Notes: generated by a model not told the origin, from the letters alone. Counted from the first letter of the stretch, positions 1 to 8,270 are shown. The stretch is 40,611 nucleotides of DNA from Rhodoferax sp. (GCF_011391645.1 NZ_JAABQC010000013.1:1-40611), one strand, 5' to 3'. Numbers and translations are program-made.

Positions 1-524
1 AGTTGGTCAATGGCCCCAATATGCCGGTCGGTCACTTTTTGAATGTCGGATTCGCAGCGCTTTTGATCGTCTTCAGATGCCAGTTTGTCCTTGACCAGCT
101 TTTTGACGCCCTCGTTGGCATCACGGCGCAAATTGCGCACCGCGATCTTGGCCCCCTCGCCCTCATTGCGCACCAATTTGGTCAGTTCCTTGCGCCGCTC
201 TTCGGACATCGGCGGCATCGGCACCCGGATCAGGTCACCCATGGACGACGGGTTCAAACCAAGGTCGCTGTCGCGAATGGCTTTTTCAATTTTGGCGCCC
301 ATGCCCTTTTCCCAGGGCTGGACACTGACGGTGCGGGAATCCAGCAACGACACATTGGCCACTTGGCTGATTGGCACCATGGAACCGTAATAGTCCACAT
401 GCACCGTGTCGAGAATGGCAGGGTTGGCGCGTCCGGTGCGGATTTTGGTCAAGTTATGTTTGAAAGCCTCAATGGACTGGTCCATCTTGGTTTCTGCAAT
501 GTTTTTAATTTCGGCGACTGACAT
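1..524 (-). CDS. frr: Ribosome recycling factor (3' end cut by the window edge)
   Basis: Ribosome recycling factor splits post-termination ribosomes together with EF-G in the cytoplasm. The minus-strand reading frame starts at the ATG at 524-522 and begins [20 protein letters not shown]. It contains the family signatures [12 protein letters not shown] and a central [11 protein letters not shown] segment. About 174 residues are visible of a usual length near 185, so only the last dozen or so are missing beyond position 1. It is the last visible gene of the minus-strand cluster rpsB-tsf-pyrH-frr, 66 bp downstream of pyrH, and is probably co-transcribed with pyrH. Identification is by sequence recognition and order and is secure. 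Confidence 0.96.
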   Translation of the reverse strand, partial: MSVAEIKNIAETKMDQSIEAFKHNLTKIRTGRANPAILDTVHVDYYGSMVPISQVANVSLLDSRTVSVQPWEKGMGAKIEKAIRDSDLGLNPSSMGDLIRVPMPPMSEERRKELTKLVRNEGEGAKIAVRNLRRDANEGVKKLVKDKLASEDDQKRCESDIQKVTDRHIGAIDQ

Positions 525-590
525 GGGTTTTTCCTCACTCAGGGTTCAAAATAAAAAGACGTTTGGCGGTGGCCGTCAAACCTGGTTCGC

Positions 591-1313
591 TCAGGCGTAA
601 ACCAGGGTGCCCTCATCTTCCCCCATCACCACGCGCTTGAGCGCGCCGTGCTTGAAAATCGAGAACACTTTGACTGGCAATTTCTGATCGCGACACAAGG
701 CAAACGCGGTGGCATCCATGATGCCCAGATTTTTCGAGATGGCTTCGTCAAATGAAATCTTGCTATAGCGCGTGGCCGCAGGGTCTTTTTTGGGATCGGC
801 ACTGTACACACCATCCACCTTGGTGGCCTTGAGCACAATCTCGGCGCCAATTTCAGCGCCGCGCAAAGCGGCGGCGGTGTCGGTGGTAAAAAATGGGTTG
901 CCGGTACCGGCTGCAAAAATCACCACCTTGCCCTCTTCCAGATACTGCAGCGCTTTGGGCCGCACATACGGCTCCACCACCTGCTCAATGGCAATCGCCG
1001 ACATCACGCGCGCCGTCAAACCGGCCTTGTTCATGGTGTCACCCAGCGCCAATGAATTCATCACGGTCGCCAGCATCCCCATGTAATCGGCGGTGGCCCG
1101 GTCCATGCCGACCGAACCGCCCGCCACACCACGAAAAATGTTGCCACCCCCAATGACCACAGCCACCTGCACACCCAACTCGGTAACGCCCACAATCTCA
1201 TCAACCATGCGCACGATGGTGTCGCGGTTGATGCCGAACTGGTCGTCGCCCATCAGTGCCTCGCCCGACAATTTGAGCAAAATTCTCTTGTAAGCGGGTT
1301 TGACATCTGACAT
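591..1313 (-). CDS. pyrH: UMP kinase
   Basis: Cytoplasmic UMP kinase phosphorylates UMP to UDP in de novo pyrimidine synthesis. The 240-residue protein is of the hexameric bacterial type of the amino-acid-kinase fold. It has the N-terminal phosphate-binding KLSGEALMG (about residues 14-22), the glycine-rich [11 protein letters not shown] around residue 53, and [11 protein letters not shown] near the C terminus. A frame extension begins six codons upstream. The ATG at 1313-1311 is preferred because an AGGAG box lies about 7 nt before it, and because this start gives the usual family length. It lies between tsf and frr on the same strand, the conserved order in proteobacteria. Confidence 0.97.
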   Translation of the reverse strand: MSDVKPAYKRILLKLSGEALMGDDQFGINRDTIVRMVDEIVGVTELGVQVAVVIGGGNIFRGVAGGSVGMDRATADYMGMLATVMNSLALGDTMNKAGLTARVMSAIAIEQVVEPYVRPKALQYLEEGKVVIFAAGTGNPFFTTDTAAALRGAEIGAEIVLKATKVDGVYSADPKKDPAATRYSKISFDEAISKNLGIMDATAFALCRDQKLPVKVFSIFKHGALKRVVMGEDEGTLVYA

Positions 1314-1362
1314 GGGTGACTCCTGGAACACTGTGAAAATTCAAAAAATGGCAACGGCCCGA

Positions 1363-2286
1363 TCAGGCAGCCTGTTGTGCGGCAGCCACCTGGGCTGCCA
1401 CTTCGGCGGCAAAGTCGTCCACCTTTTTCTCGATCCCCTCACCCACCACATAAAGCGTAAACGACTTCACCGTGGTGGCCGTGGCCTTGAGCATTTGCTC
1501 CACCGTTTGCTTGTCGTTCTTGACGAAAGCCTGGTTCAGCAAAGACACTTCCTTGAGGTATTTCTGCACCCCGCCCTCCACACGCTTGGCCACAATTTCT
1601 GCGGACTGCACTGGCTTGCCGGCCGCCGTGGCCACAGCGGCGTCTTCGGCCGCCTTGGCAGCGGCCACCGAACGCTCGCGCGCCACCAGTTCAGCCGGCA
1701 CATCGTCGCTCGACAAGGCCACGGGCTTCATCGCGGCAATGTGCATCGCCACATCCTTTGCCGCAACCTCGCTGCCCTCAAACTCCACCACCACACCGAT
1801 GCGGGTGCCGTGCAGATAGGATGCCAACTTGCTGCCGCTGGCAAAGCGTTTGAAACGGCGAAAACTCATGTTCTCGCCAATTTTGCCAATCAGGCCTTTG
1901 CGCACGTCCTCCAGGGTCGGGCCAAAGCCATCCTGCGTATAAGCCAGGGCGCCCAAGGCGGCCACGTCGATCGGGTTGTGCTTGGCGACCAGGGCGGCAG
2001 CCGCGTTGGCCAGGCCCAGGAAACTGTCGTTCTTGGTGACAAAGTCGGTCTCGCAGTTCACTTCGAGCAGGGCACCGATACCGGCGTCCGCGCTGTAAAC
2101 CACCACGCCCTCGGCAGTGATCCGTCCAGCCGCCTTGCCAGCCTTGCTGCCCAATTTGACGCGCAACAACTCCTCAGCCTTGACCATGTCGCCTTCAGCC
2201 TCGGTTAGGGCGCGCTTGCACTCCATCATGGGGGCATCGGTCTTGCCACGAAGTTCAGCCACCATGCTTGCGGTAATTACAGCCAT
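1363..2286 (-). CDS. tsf: Elongation factor Ts
   Basis: EF-Ts is the guanine nucleotide exchange factor that regenerates EF-Tu-GTP. The 307-residue protein begins [19 protein letters not shown], with the N-terminal UBA-like segment continuing into [14 protein letters not shown]. The core exchange motif [11 protein letters not shown] lies near residue 80. The ATG at 2286-2284 is preceded by an AGGAGA box at a good distance. It is downstream of rpsB, separated by an 89-bp gap that holds a strong terminator-like hairpin, so expression relative to S2 may be set by partial termination. It is about 20 residues longer than E. coli EF-Ts, normal for betaproteobacteria. Confidence 0.97.
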   Translation of the reverse strand: MAVITASMVAELRGKTDAPMMECKRALTEAEGDMVKAEELLRVKLGSKAGKAAGRITAEGVVVYSADAGIGALLEVNCETDFVTKNDSFLGLANAAAALVAKHNPIDVAALGALAYTQDGFGPTLEDVRKGLIGKIGENMSFRRFKRFASGSKLASYLHGTRIGVVVEFEGSEVAAKDVAMHIAAMKPVALSSDDVPAELVARERSVAAAKAAEDAAVATAAGKPVQSAEIVAKRVEGGVQKYLKEVSLLNQAFVKNDKQTVEQMLKATATTVKSFTLYVVGEGIEKKVDDFAAEVAAQVAAAQQAA

Positions 2287-2324
2287 TTTGTTCTCCTGAA
2301 ATCAGTTCAGTTTATCAATTGAAA

Positions 2325-2352
2325 TTAAAAAAAGGGGGCAACGAAGCCCCCC
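2325..2352 (-). terminator. Intrinsic terminator/attenuator between rpsB and tsf
   Basis: Read on the minus strand, a G/C hairpin (GGGGGC at 2351-2346, loop, GCCCCC at 2339-2334) is followed directly by a run of seven T (2333-2327). This is a textbook Rho-independent terminator placed just after the rpsB stop and before tsf. Because tsf has no obvious promoter of its own in the remaining gap, partial read-through (attenuation) is the likeliest role; that is inference. Confidence 0.85.
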
Positions 2353-2375
2353 TTTGGATTGGGGTCGTCAATGGA

Positions 2376-3128
2376 TCAGGCAGCAGCCTCATTCACCTCG
2401 ACAAATTCGTCGGCACTGCTTTCAGCGACGGCCTTGACCACGTCATCCATCACGTTGGCGCGGCCTTCCAGAATCGCGTCGGCAATGCCGCGGGCATACA
2501 GGGTGACCGCTTTGGACGAGTCGTCGTTGCCCGGAATGATGTAGTCGATGCCTTCGGGCGAATGGTTGGTGTCGACCACGGCGATGAGCGGAATGCCCAG
2601 CTTGCGGGCTTCGGCGATGGCGATCTTGTGGTAACCCACGTCGATCACAAAAATGGCGTCAGGCAAGGTGGTCATGTCTTGGATACCACCAATGTCCTTT
2701 TCCAGCTTTTCGAGCTCACGGGCAAACATCAGTTGCTCCTTTTTGCTCATGCTGTCGAGGCCGGCTTCTTGCTGAATCTTCATGTCCTTGAGGCGCTTGA
2801 TCGAGGTCTTGACCGTCTTGAAATTGGTCAACATGCCGCCCAACCAACGTGAATCAACGTAGGGAACACCGGCGCGTTGCGCTTCGATGGCCACGGTTTC
2901 GCGCGCCTGGCGCTTGGTGCCCACCATCAGCACGGTGCCGCGCTTGGCAGAAATTTGACGCGCAAACTTGGCGGCTTCCTGGAACATCGGCAGCGATTTT
3001 TCCAGGTTGATGATGTGGATCTTGTTGCGATGGCCAAAAATGAAGGGGGCCATCTTGGGATTCCAGAAGCGGGTCTGGTGACCAAAGTGGACACCGGCTT
3101 CCAGCATTTCGCGCATGGTAATTGCCAT
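2376..3128 (-). CDS. rpsB: 30S ribosomal protein S2
   Basis: Ribosomal protein S2 is an essential small-subunit protein that helps bind S1. The 250-residue protein begins [20 protein letters not shown] and contains [20 protein letters not shown], both diagnostic of S2. The C terminus is acidic ([14 protein letters not shown]). A frame extension begins four codons upstream, but the ATG at 3128-3126 follows a GGAG box and gives the family's usual start. It is the first gene of the rpsB-tsf-pyrH-frr cluster and is divergent from the TPP-riboswitch-controlled receptor gene, with a 391-bp shared intergenic region. Confidence 0.97.
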   Translation of the reverse strand: MAITMREMLEAGVHFGHQTRFWNPKMAPFIFGHRNKIHIINLEKSLPMFQEAAKFARQISAKRGTVLMVGTKRQARETVAIEAQRAGVPYVDSRWLGGMLTNFKTVKTSIKRLKDMKIQQEAGLDSMSKKEQLMFARELEKLEKDIGGIQDMTTLPDAIFVIDVGYHKIAIAEARKLGIPLIAVVDTNHSPEGIDYIIPGNDDSSKAVTLYARGIADAILEGRANVMDDVVKAVAESSADEFVEVNEAAA

Positions 3129-3196
3129 AAAAAACTCCAAAGGTTAGGTCTGAAATCCAGTTCGTTTTGCTTGTTACAAGCAACACCTTGATGAAA

Positions 3197-3243
3197 CTGG
3201 TTTGCGGATTAACTCGGCGGCCCAGACTGGGTGAACAAACCAG
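3197..3243 (-). promoter_or_regulatory. Hairpin in the presumed rpsB 5' leader
   Basis: An 8-bp inverted repeat (CTGGTTTG at 3197-3204 with CAAACCAG at 3236-3243) encloses a second small hairpin (CCCA/TGGG near 3221-3231). It would be transcribed in the untranslated leader of rpsB if the promoter at 3260-3265 is correct. S2 autoregulates its own operon in other proteobacteria through leader RNA, so this could be such a site. The structure is seen; its role is inference. Confidence 0.35.
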
Positions 3244-3257
3244 GCTGCCAAGCCGGT

Positions 3258-3267
3258 CGAGTATAGC
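3258..3267 (-). promoter_or_regulatory. rpsB: Candidate extended -10 promoter for rpsB
   Basis: On the minus strand the sequence TGCTATACT contains a TATACT -10 hexamer (3265-3260) preceded by the TGn extension. No good -35 hexamer is visible upstream, which is tolerated by extended -10 promoters. Transcription would begin near 3253 and give a leader of about 125 nt before rpsB. Confidence 0.4.
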
Positions 3268-3364
3268 ACCGGGCCCGGGCTCGGCCTGCAGCCTGGCCCA
3301 ACCAAACCGTGTGGGGCTTCCTGTACACTTTGCGCATCAGGATCGGTGCACTCCGGTCCTGTAC

Positions 3365-3450
3365 ACGCTAGGGGTGCTGGTTTTCGCAAGAGGATCGGCT
3401 GAGATAACACCCTGGAACTTGATCAAGGTAATACTTGCGCAGGGAAGCGT
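3365..3450 (+). promoter_or_regulatory. TPP (thi-box) riboswitch
   Basis: All the conserved parts of a thiamin pyrophosphate aptamer are present in order. P1 is closed by ACGCT (3365-3369) with AGCGT (3446-3450). GGGGTGC lies at 3371-3377, the CTGAGA motif at 3399-3404 is followed by TAACACCC, and the pyrophosphate-sensing half reads GATCAAGGTAATACTTGCGC then AGGGAAGCG. The spacing matches E. coli thiC/thiM aptamers. It lies 69 bp before the receptor gene at 3520 on the same strand. In this class TPP binding normally lowers expression of the downstream gene, so the receptor should be made when TPP is scarce. Confidence 0.93.
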
Positions 3451-3456
3451 CGCTGA

Positions 3457-3485
3457 AACCAGTTTGATCCCGTATCAGACTGGTT
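3457..3485 (+). promoter_or_regulatory. 12-bp hairpin between riboswitch and receptor start
   Basis: AACCAGTTTGAT (3457-3468) pairs with ATCAGACTGGTT (3474-3485) around a CCCGT loop, with only one G-U pair. It directly follows the aptamer and ends 22 nt before the AAAGGA ribosome binding site (3508-3513). No T tract follows, so it is not a simple intrinsic terminator. It may be part of the expression platform or a Rho-related or spacer structure. Confidence 0.55.
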
Positions 3486-3519
3486 CGGCACACCCCCTGC
3501 CGTCGACAAAGGAAATTCG

Positions 3520-5694
3520 ATGGCATTCTGTTTGAAACTGTCCCCCCTCGCGCTGGCGCTCGCCGCAAGCGCTTCCCTCCCCACTTTCGCCCAGACCGCG
3601 CCGCCAAGCCTGCAGGTGGTTACCGTCACTGGCAAGACTGCGCCGCTGCTTGATGTTGAAACTGCGGATGTCTCGGGCTTTGGCACACCGCTGGCCAAAT
3701 TGCCGCAAAGCGTGACGGTGCTGGGCGCCGATTTGTTGGCCGCCACGGCGGCGCAATCACTGTCGCAGGTGATCAAGCTGGATGCCTCGCTGGCCGACAG
3801 CTACAACACCACCGGTTACATCGAAAGCCTGTCCATTCGCGGATTTTTGCTGGATCAGAGCGGCAATTTCAGCCGCAACGGCCTGGCCACCTCAAACATC
3901 GCACCGGTTGCGCTGGAAAACATGGAACGTATTGAGGTGATGAAGGGCGTTGCCGGCTTGCAGTCGGGTGTGTCGGCACCCGGCGGCCTGGTGAACTACG
4001 TCACCAAGGTGCCCATGAAAGACGACTTCGTCACGGCGGGACTGACTGCCAACGACAGCGGCGGCGCAAAACTGCACCTCGATGTCAACCAGGAGCTGGG
4101 CTCTGTCGGAGTGCGCCTGAACCTGGTCGATGAAGCCCTGCGCCCGCAGTTTGACCAGGCCGATGGTTCGCGCCAGTTGCTCAGTCTGGCGCTGGCCACC
4201 GAATTGAGTCCGGCCACCTCGGTGACGGCCAACCTTGAATACCACCGCAAGAGTCAACCCTCGGTGCCGGGACTGGGCCTGCTCGACAACAATGGGGATG
4301 GCTTTGGCGACACGCTGCCCGGCAGCATCAATCCGCGCCTGAACCTGAACAACCAAGCCTGGTCGCAGCCGTTTGAGTCCAGCAGCACCACGGCTGAAGT
4401 TGCCCTCAACCACCGCCTTGATGCCAACTGGAGCGCCCGCGTGGCGGCCAACACGCAGCGCCTGCGCGTTGATGACCGACTCGCCTTTCCGGACGGCTGC
4501 AGCAGCGCGCCAAATTATGTTTATCCGGGCCTGTGCGCCAATGGCGACGTGGATGTGTATGACTACCGCAGCGAGAACGAGCAGCGTAGTCTGTGGAGCT
4601 GGGATGCCCGCCTCGACGGCACATTCAAGGCGTTCGGCTTGCAGCACGCGACCCGATTGGGCTTGAATGGGCGCAGCGCCAGCACCGACCCGGCGCCGCT
4701 GCAAGCCTATAACTTTGTTGGAATCACCAATATCTACGCGCCGATCACGCTGCCCGCCGATCCCGCGCTGACCAGCCTCAACACCGACAGCCGCGAGCGC
4801 GCGCTGGCAGGCTATGCCACGCTGACGTCTGATTTGAGCCAAAGCCTGCAGTCGTTTGTGGGCGCACGTGTGACCCGCCTGAACCGCAGCAGCGAGCAAA
4901 GCGACGGCTCGCGCGCGGTGTCTTTTGAGCAGACCGTGACCACGCCATGGGCCGGGCTGGCCTGGTCGCCCAGCGCGTCCACCATGGTGTATGCGTCCTG
5001 GGGACAGGGCGTGGAATTCGAGGTGGTGCCCAATCGGCCGGATCGATTCGCCAATGCGGGCCAGGTGCTGCCGGCGCTCAAAAGCGCGCAAACCGAGCTG
5101 GGCCTGAAGTGGCAGGCCAACCCGCGCCTGCTGCTGACGGCGGCCGCCTTCAGCGTTGACAAACCTTACGCCGATGATGTGCCAGCGGCTGACCCGGCCG
5201 ACTTGCCGCTGCGCGTGGAAGGCGCCAAAACGGCGCGCCATCGTGGCTTGGAGTTCACGGCTGCCGGACGCCTGGATGCGGCCTTGTCACTGCAAGCCAG
5301 CCTGATGGCGCTCGATGCCGAGTACACGCAGGCGGCCGACCCAAACCTGGTCGGGCAACGCGTGACCAACCTGCCGCGCCTGAAAGCTTCGGTGTTTGCC
5401 GACTACAAGGTCGCCGCACTGGCGGGCTTGTCGCTCAATGCACTGGCAAGCTATGAAAGCGCCAAAACGGTCACGGCGGATGGCAGCGTTAAACTGCCGT
5501 CCGCCTGGCAACTCGACGCCGGGCTGGGCTACGCGGCGCGCATCGCCGGCAAAGAGACGCTGTGGCGCCTCAACATCGAGAACCTTACCAACCGCAACTA
5601 CTGGCGCGAAGCGCCCACAACCTACTGGGGCGGCATTTACCTGTTTGCAGCCGCGCCACGCACCCTGCGGGCCAGCGTGACGGTGGAGTTCTAG
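3520..5694 (+). CDS. TonB-dependent outer-membrane receptor, probably for thiamin or a precursor
   Basis: TonB-dependent receptors are 22-strand outer-membrane barrels that import scarce ligands using energy from TonB-ExbB-ExbD. The 724-residue protein has a Sec signal peptide (residues 1 to about 25, ending PTFAQT) and a TonB-box-like LQVVTVTG at 31-38. A plug domain follows at about 55-165, then a long barrel ending in the family-typical terminal phenylalanine (SVTVEF). Overall it resembles the siderophore-receptor branch. The start is fixed by AAAGGA 6 nt upstream of the ATG. The gene stands alone behind a TPP riboswitch, which is the main argument that its ligand is thiamin-related and not iron-siderophore. 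No inner-membrane thiamin transporter or thi gene is visible in the window. The ligand is inference. Confidence 0.85.
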   Translation: MAFCLKLSPLALALAASASLPTFAQTAPPSLQVVTVTGKTAPLLDVETADVSGFGTPLAKLPQSVTVLGADLLAATAAQSLSQVIKLDASLADSYNTTGYIESLSIRGFLLDQSGNFSRNGLATSNIAPVALENMERIEVMKGVAGLQSGVSAPGGLVNYVTKVPMKDDFVTAGLTANDSGGAKLHLDVNQELGSVGVRLNLVDEALRPQFDQADGSRQLLSLALATELSPATSVTANLEYHRKSQPSVPGLGLLDNNGDGFGDTLPGSINPRLNLNNQAWSQPFESSSTTAEVALNHRLDANWSARVAANTQRLRVDDRLAFPDGCSSAPNYVYPGLCANGDVDVYDYRSENEQRSLWSWDARLDGTFKAFGLQHATRLGLNGRSASTDPAPLQAYNFVGITNIYAPITLPADPALTSLNTDSRERALAGYATLTSDLSQSLQSFVGARVTRLNRSSEQSDGSRAVSFEQTVTTPWAGLAWSPSASTMVYASWGQGVEFEVVPNRPDRFANAGQVLPALKSAQTELGLKWQANPRLLLTAAAFSVDKPYADDVPAADPADLPLRVEGAKTARHRGLEFTAAGRLDAALSLQASLMALDAEYTQAADPNLVGQRVTNLPRLKASVFADYKVAALAGLSLNALASYESAKTVTADGSVKLPSAWQLDAGLGYAARIAGKETLWRLNIENLTNRNYWREAPTTYWGGIYLFAAAPRTLRASVTVEF

Positions 5695-5698
5695 CCGC

Positions 5699-6682
5699 TC
5701 ACTGAAGCGGTGGCGGCGGCACCACTAGATGGGGGGCTTTGAAAATCTGAATGGTGTCGACCGCGTCAAAACGGTACTGCAGACCGCAAAAATCGCAGCC
5801 CACTTCAATCACCTCATGCTCCTGCAGGATGCTGTCTGCCTCTGGCTGCCCCAGACCAAAGATCATCCTGGCGACCCGCTCACGGTTGCAGGAGCACGCA
5901 AAACGGGGGCCCGATTCACCCTGCAAGGGCTCAAAGCGCAACAGTTGCTCTTCCCAGAACAGCCGGTGCAGGATGGTGTCCACATCGAGGGTGAGCAACT
6001 CGTCGCGCTTGAGGCTCGATGCCAGCATGGCGATGCGGTTGTAGTGTTCGTTGAGACCGATCTGGTCTTCATCGGTCTGGCCCGTGCCGCCAGCCAGATT
6101 ACCCGAACCGGCCATGGGCAGGCGCTGAATCAACAGGCCGGCAGCCACCTTGTCGTCGGCAGCCAGCACCAGCGTGGTGTCCAATTGTTCACTTTGCAGC
6201 ATGTAGTGCTGCAACACATCGCTGAACTTTTCGAGCTTTTCACGTTTGTCGCCAAACAGCGGCACCACGCCCTGGTAGGGCTGCTGACCCGGCTGACGGT
6301 CCTTGGGGTCGAGCGTGATCGCGCAGCGGCCCTCATTGCCCGCATTGACCATCTGACTCAGACTGGCGTCCGGACCGAGGGTGCCGTTGACGGTGGCGGT
6401 GGCGCGCAGGGCAAAATCGCTTTGCACTTCAACCACCGCCAGCTTGACCGGCCCGTCGCCAAACACCTGCACGATCAGCGAGCCGTTGAATTTGATGTTG
6501 GACTGCATCAGCACGGCCGCCGCCGTCATTTCGCCCAACAGGGCCTGCACCGGCGGCGGGTAAGCGCCGTGCGTGGTGTTGCTGGCGCGGCGGCGCAGAA
6601 TCTCAAGCCAGGCGTCGGTCAGACGCACCACGGCACCGCGCACCGGCAGGCCCTCGAAGATAAATTTGTGAATTTCAGACAT
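5699..6682 (-). CDS. hslO: Redox-regulated chaperone Hsp33
   Basis: Hsp33 is a cytoplasmic holdase switched on by oxidative unfolding. When reduced, four cysteines hold one zinc; oxidation forms disulfides and activates it. The 327-residue protein starts MSEIHKFIFEGLPVRGAVVR. It carries the C-terminal zinc switch as CSC (C263, C265) and CDFC (C296, C299), the complete set. The C-terminal tail is proline-rich. It is convergent with the receptor gene, with only 4 bp between the stop codons. Upstream lie three tandem palindromic repeats. The nearest one ends right at the gene, and its flank CCCGCAAGG probably supplies the Shine-Dalgarno sequence. Confidence 0.95.
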   Translation of the reverse strand: MSEIHKFIFEGLPVRGAVVRLTDAWLEILRRRASNTTHGAYPPPVQALLGEMTAAAVLMQSNIKFNGSLIVQVFGDGPVKLAVVEVQSDFALRATATVNGTLGPDASLSQMVNAGNEGRCAITLDPKDRQPGQQPYQGVVPLFGDKREKLEKFSDVLQHYMLQSEQLDTTLVLAADDKVAAGLLIQRLPMAGSGNLAGGTGQTDEDQIGLNEHYNRIAMLASSLKRDELLTLDVDTILHRLFWEEQLLRFEPLQGESGPRFACSCNRERVARMIFGLGQPEADSILQEHEVIEVGCDFCGLQYRFDAVDTIQIFKAPHLVVPPPPLQ

Positions 6683-6692
6683 GTGAGACCTT

Positions 6693-6735
6693 GCGGGTCA
6701 GACCACTTGCGAAGCAACGTGCTCTGACCCCAACT
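6693..6735. repeat. Palindromic repeat, subtype A, copy 1
   Basis: Hairpin repeat with 8-bp outer arms GGGTCAGA (6695-6702) and TCTGACCC (6723-6730) and an inner part reading ACCACTTGCGAAGCAACGTG. It is the copy nearest to hslO. The flanks CCCAACT on one side and TTGCGGG on the other are shared with the other copies. Confidence 0.85.
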
Positions 6736-6748
6736 GATTAGAACACCT

Positions 6749-6790
6749 GCGGGTCAAACCAATCGCATAGCAACGCGCTCTGACCCCAAC
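6749..6790. repeat. Palindromic repeat, subtype A, copy 2
   Basis: Second tandem copy, about 82% identical to its neighbours by eye. One arm is altered (GGGTCAAA instead of GGGTCAGA), leaving one mismatch in the stem, while the TCTGACCC arm is intact. Confidence 0.85.
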
Positions 6791-6804
6791 AAACTTGAAA
6801 CATT

Positions 6805-6847
6805 GCGGGTCAGACCACTCGCGCAGCAACGTGCTCTGACCCCAACT
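6805..6847. repeat. Palindromic repeat, subtype A, copy 3
   Basis: Third tandem copy with intact arms GGGTCAGA and TCTGACCC and an inner part ACCACTCGCGCAGCAACGTG. It ends 2 bp from the stop codon of the gamma-carbonic-anhydrase-like gene. Confidence 0.85.
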
Positions 6848-6849
6848 AG

Positions 6850-7374
6850 TTAAGCCACCTTGTGCAAACTGGCCTTGAATCGCCTGGCATTGGCGACGTA
6901 ATGCCGGGCGCTGTCACGCAGCCCCTGCAATTGTTCAGGCGTCAACTGGCGCACCGCTTTGGCCGGGCTGCCAATGATCATGGAACCATCGGGAAACTCC
7001 TTGCCCTCGGTCACCAGCGCGCCAGCGCCGACCAGACAGCCCTTGCCAATTTTGGCGCCATTGAGCACCACCGCGCCGATCCCGACCAGGCTGTCGTCGC
7101 CAATGGTGCAACCGTGCAGCACGGCCTTGTGGCCCACCGTGACCCCGGCGCCGATGGCAAGCGGCATGCCGGCGTCGGCGTGCAGCACGCTCATGTCCTG
7201 GATGTTGGTGCGGGCCCCCACCCGAATGCAGGCAGTGTCGCCGCGCACCACCACGCCAAACCAGATCCCGACCTCCTCGCCAAGCACCACATCACCCATC
7301 ACCTCGGCACTGTCGGCTACCCAGGCGGTTTCCGCGATTTGCGGTACCACGCCGTCCACTTCATAAATTGCCAT
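6850..7374 (-). CDS. Gamma-carbonic-anhydrase-like (YrdA/PaaY-type) hexapeptide-repeat protein
   Basis: This is a left-handed beta-helix protein of the gamma-carbonic anhydrase superfamily. The 174 residues are made of hexapeptide repeats (for example IGAGVTVGHK and VGIGAVVLNGAKIGKG), followed by a C-terminal helix from about residue 140. The three zinc-binding histidines of the trimeric site are present as H65, H82 and H87. Enzymatic activity differs between members, so carbonic anhydrase function is not certain. The start follows a GAAGGAA box. It is on the same strand as hslO, separated by the tandem palindromic repeats, and divergent from the DUF455 gene with a 51-bp gap. Confidence 0.9.
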   Translation of the reverse strand: MAIYEVDGVVPQIAETAWVADSAEVMGDVVLGEEVGIWFGVVVRGDTACIRVGARTNIQDMSVLHADAGMPLAIGAGVTVGHKAVLHGCTIGDDSLVGIGAVVLNGAKIGKGCLVGAGALVTEGKEFPDGSMIIGSPAKAVRQLTPEQLQGLRDSARHYVANARRFKASLHKVA

Positions 7375-7425
7375 TGCGTTCCTTCAGATTCAGATGCCTA
7401 GAATTGTAGGTAAACCGAACGCCAC

Positions 7426-8256
7426 ATGATTGCGCCCCACACCACTGCCTCTTCCGCCAGCTTGCGCCTTGCCTGCCTGCACCTGCTGCAAATCAACGCA
7501 CTCGAGCAGAAAGCCACGCAAGTGCGCGGGCTCGATGCAGCAAGGTGCACGCTGGATCCGGCTGAATCCTTCACCGAACCAACCCGGTTGCCCGGACGGC
7601 CCGAGCGTCCACAATTGGTTCACCCCTCGCAACTCAAGACCCGCGCCGTGGGTACCCCGGAAGGCCGCGCCGGGCTGATCCATGCCCTGACCCATATTGA
7701 GGCCAATGCCATCAATCTGGCACTCGACGTGGTCTGGCGCTTTTCTGGCATGCCCGACGACTTTTACAAAGACTGGTGGCGCGTGGCGCAAGAGGAAGCC
7801 CTGCATTTTGAGTTGCTCAACGCCCACTTGAATGAGATGGGCTTTGCCTATGGCGACTTTCCCGCCCACGACGGCTTGTGGGACATGGCCGAGCGCACCA
7901 AAAGTGATGTGCTGGCGCGCCTCGCGCTGGTACCACGCACACTCGAAGCACGCGGCCTGGATGCCACGCCGGCGGTGCGCAACCGGCTGGTGTCGGTGGG
8001 CGACCAGGCCGCCGCCCAAATTCTGGACATCATCCTGCGCGACGAAATCAATCACGTGGCCATCGGCAACCGCTGGTACCGTTTTCTCTGCGTTGCGCGC
8101 CAGCTCGACCCCGTCAGCACCTATGCCGTGCTGGCACAGCGCTACCAGGCGCCCCAACTCAAGGGTCCCTTCAACCTGGCGGCACGCCGCGCCGCAGGTT
8201 TTACAGAAGACGAGCTTGCCGCCTTGAACACCTCAACCCGCTCCGCCACCGCGTGA
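7426..8256 (+). CDS. DUF455 ferritin-like domain protein
   Basis: The 276-residue protein belongs to the DUF455 family, which has a ferritin-like four-helix fold with a predicted dinuclear metal site. Likely metal ligands are visible on successive helices: HIEANAINLAL, EEALHF (an ExxH pair) and DEINHVAIG (a second ExxH pair). The family is sometimes labelled rhamnosyltransferase in databases, but nothing in this sequence supports a glycosyltransferase. It starts 51 bp from the divergent gamma-carbonic-anhydrase-like gene and is convergent with xerD (14 bp apart). Substrate and reaction are unknown. Confidence 0.85.
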   Translation: MIAPHTTASSASLRLACLHLLQINALEQKATQVRGLDAARCTLDPAESFTEPTRLPGRPERPQLVHPSQLKTRAVGTPEGRAGLIHALTHIEANAINLALDVVWRFSGMPDDFYKDWWRVAQEEALHFELLNAHLNEMGFAYGDFPAHDGLWDMAERTKSDVLARLALVPRTLEARGLDATPAVRNRLVSVGDQAAAQILDIILRDEINHVAIGNRWYRFLCVARQLDPVSTYAVLAQRYQAPQLKGPFNLAARRAAGFTEDELAALNTSTRSATA

Positions 8257-8270
8257 GTTCCGGCGCGCAC

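Noticed and set aside
3464-3478. FNR-like TTGAT...ATCAG near the receptor
   Set aside because: The spacing is five bases and not four, and it is part of the 12-bp hairpin after the riboswitch.
3892-5241. Long open frame on the minus strand opposite the TonB-dependent receptor
   Set aside because: Composition is typical of the antisense frame of a GC-rich gene, with no domain, while the plus strand has a complete receptor with signal peptide and terminal Phe.
5695-5710. Terminator hairpin CCGCT/AGCGG at the receptor stop codon
   Set aside because: Only a 5-bp stem with no T run on either strand, and it overlaps the hslO stop codon.
6693-6847. CRISPR-like array of three regularly spaced repeats
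   Set aside because: Each unit is a hairpin of about 43 bp with imperfect identity, gaps are only 13-14 bp with no spacer-like content, copies occur elsewhere in reverse orientation, and no cas genes are present.
7426-8256. Rhamnosyltransferase annotation for the DUF455 protein
   Set aside because: No glycosyltransferase motif; the paired ExxH motifs fit a ferritin-like metal site instead.
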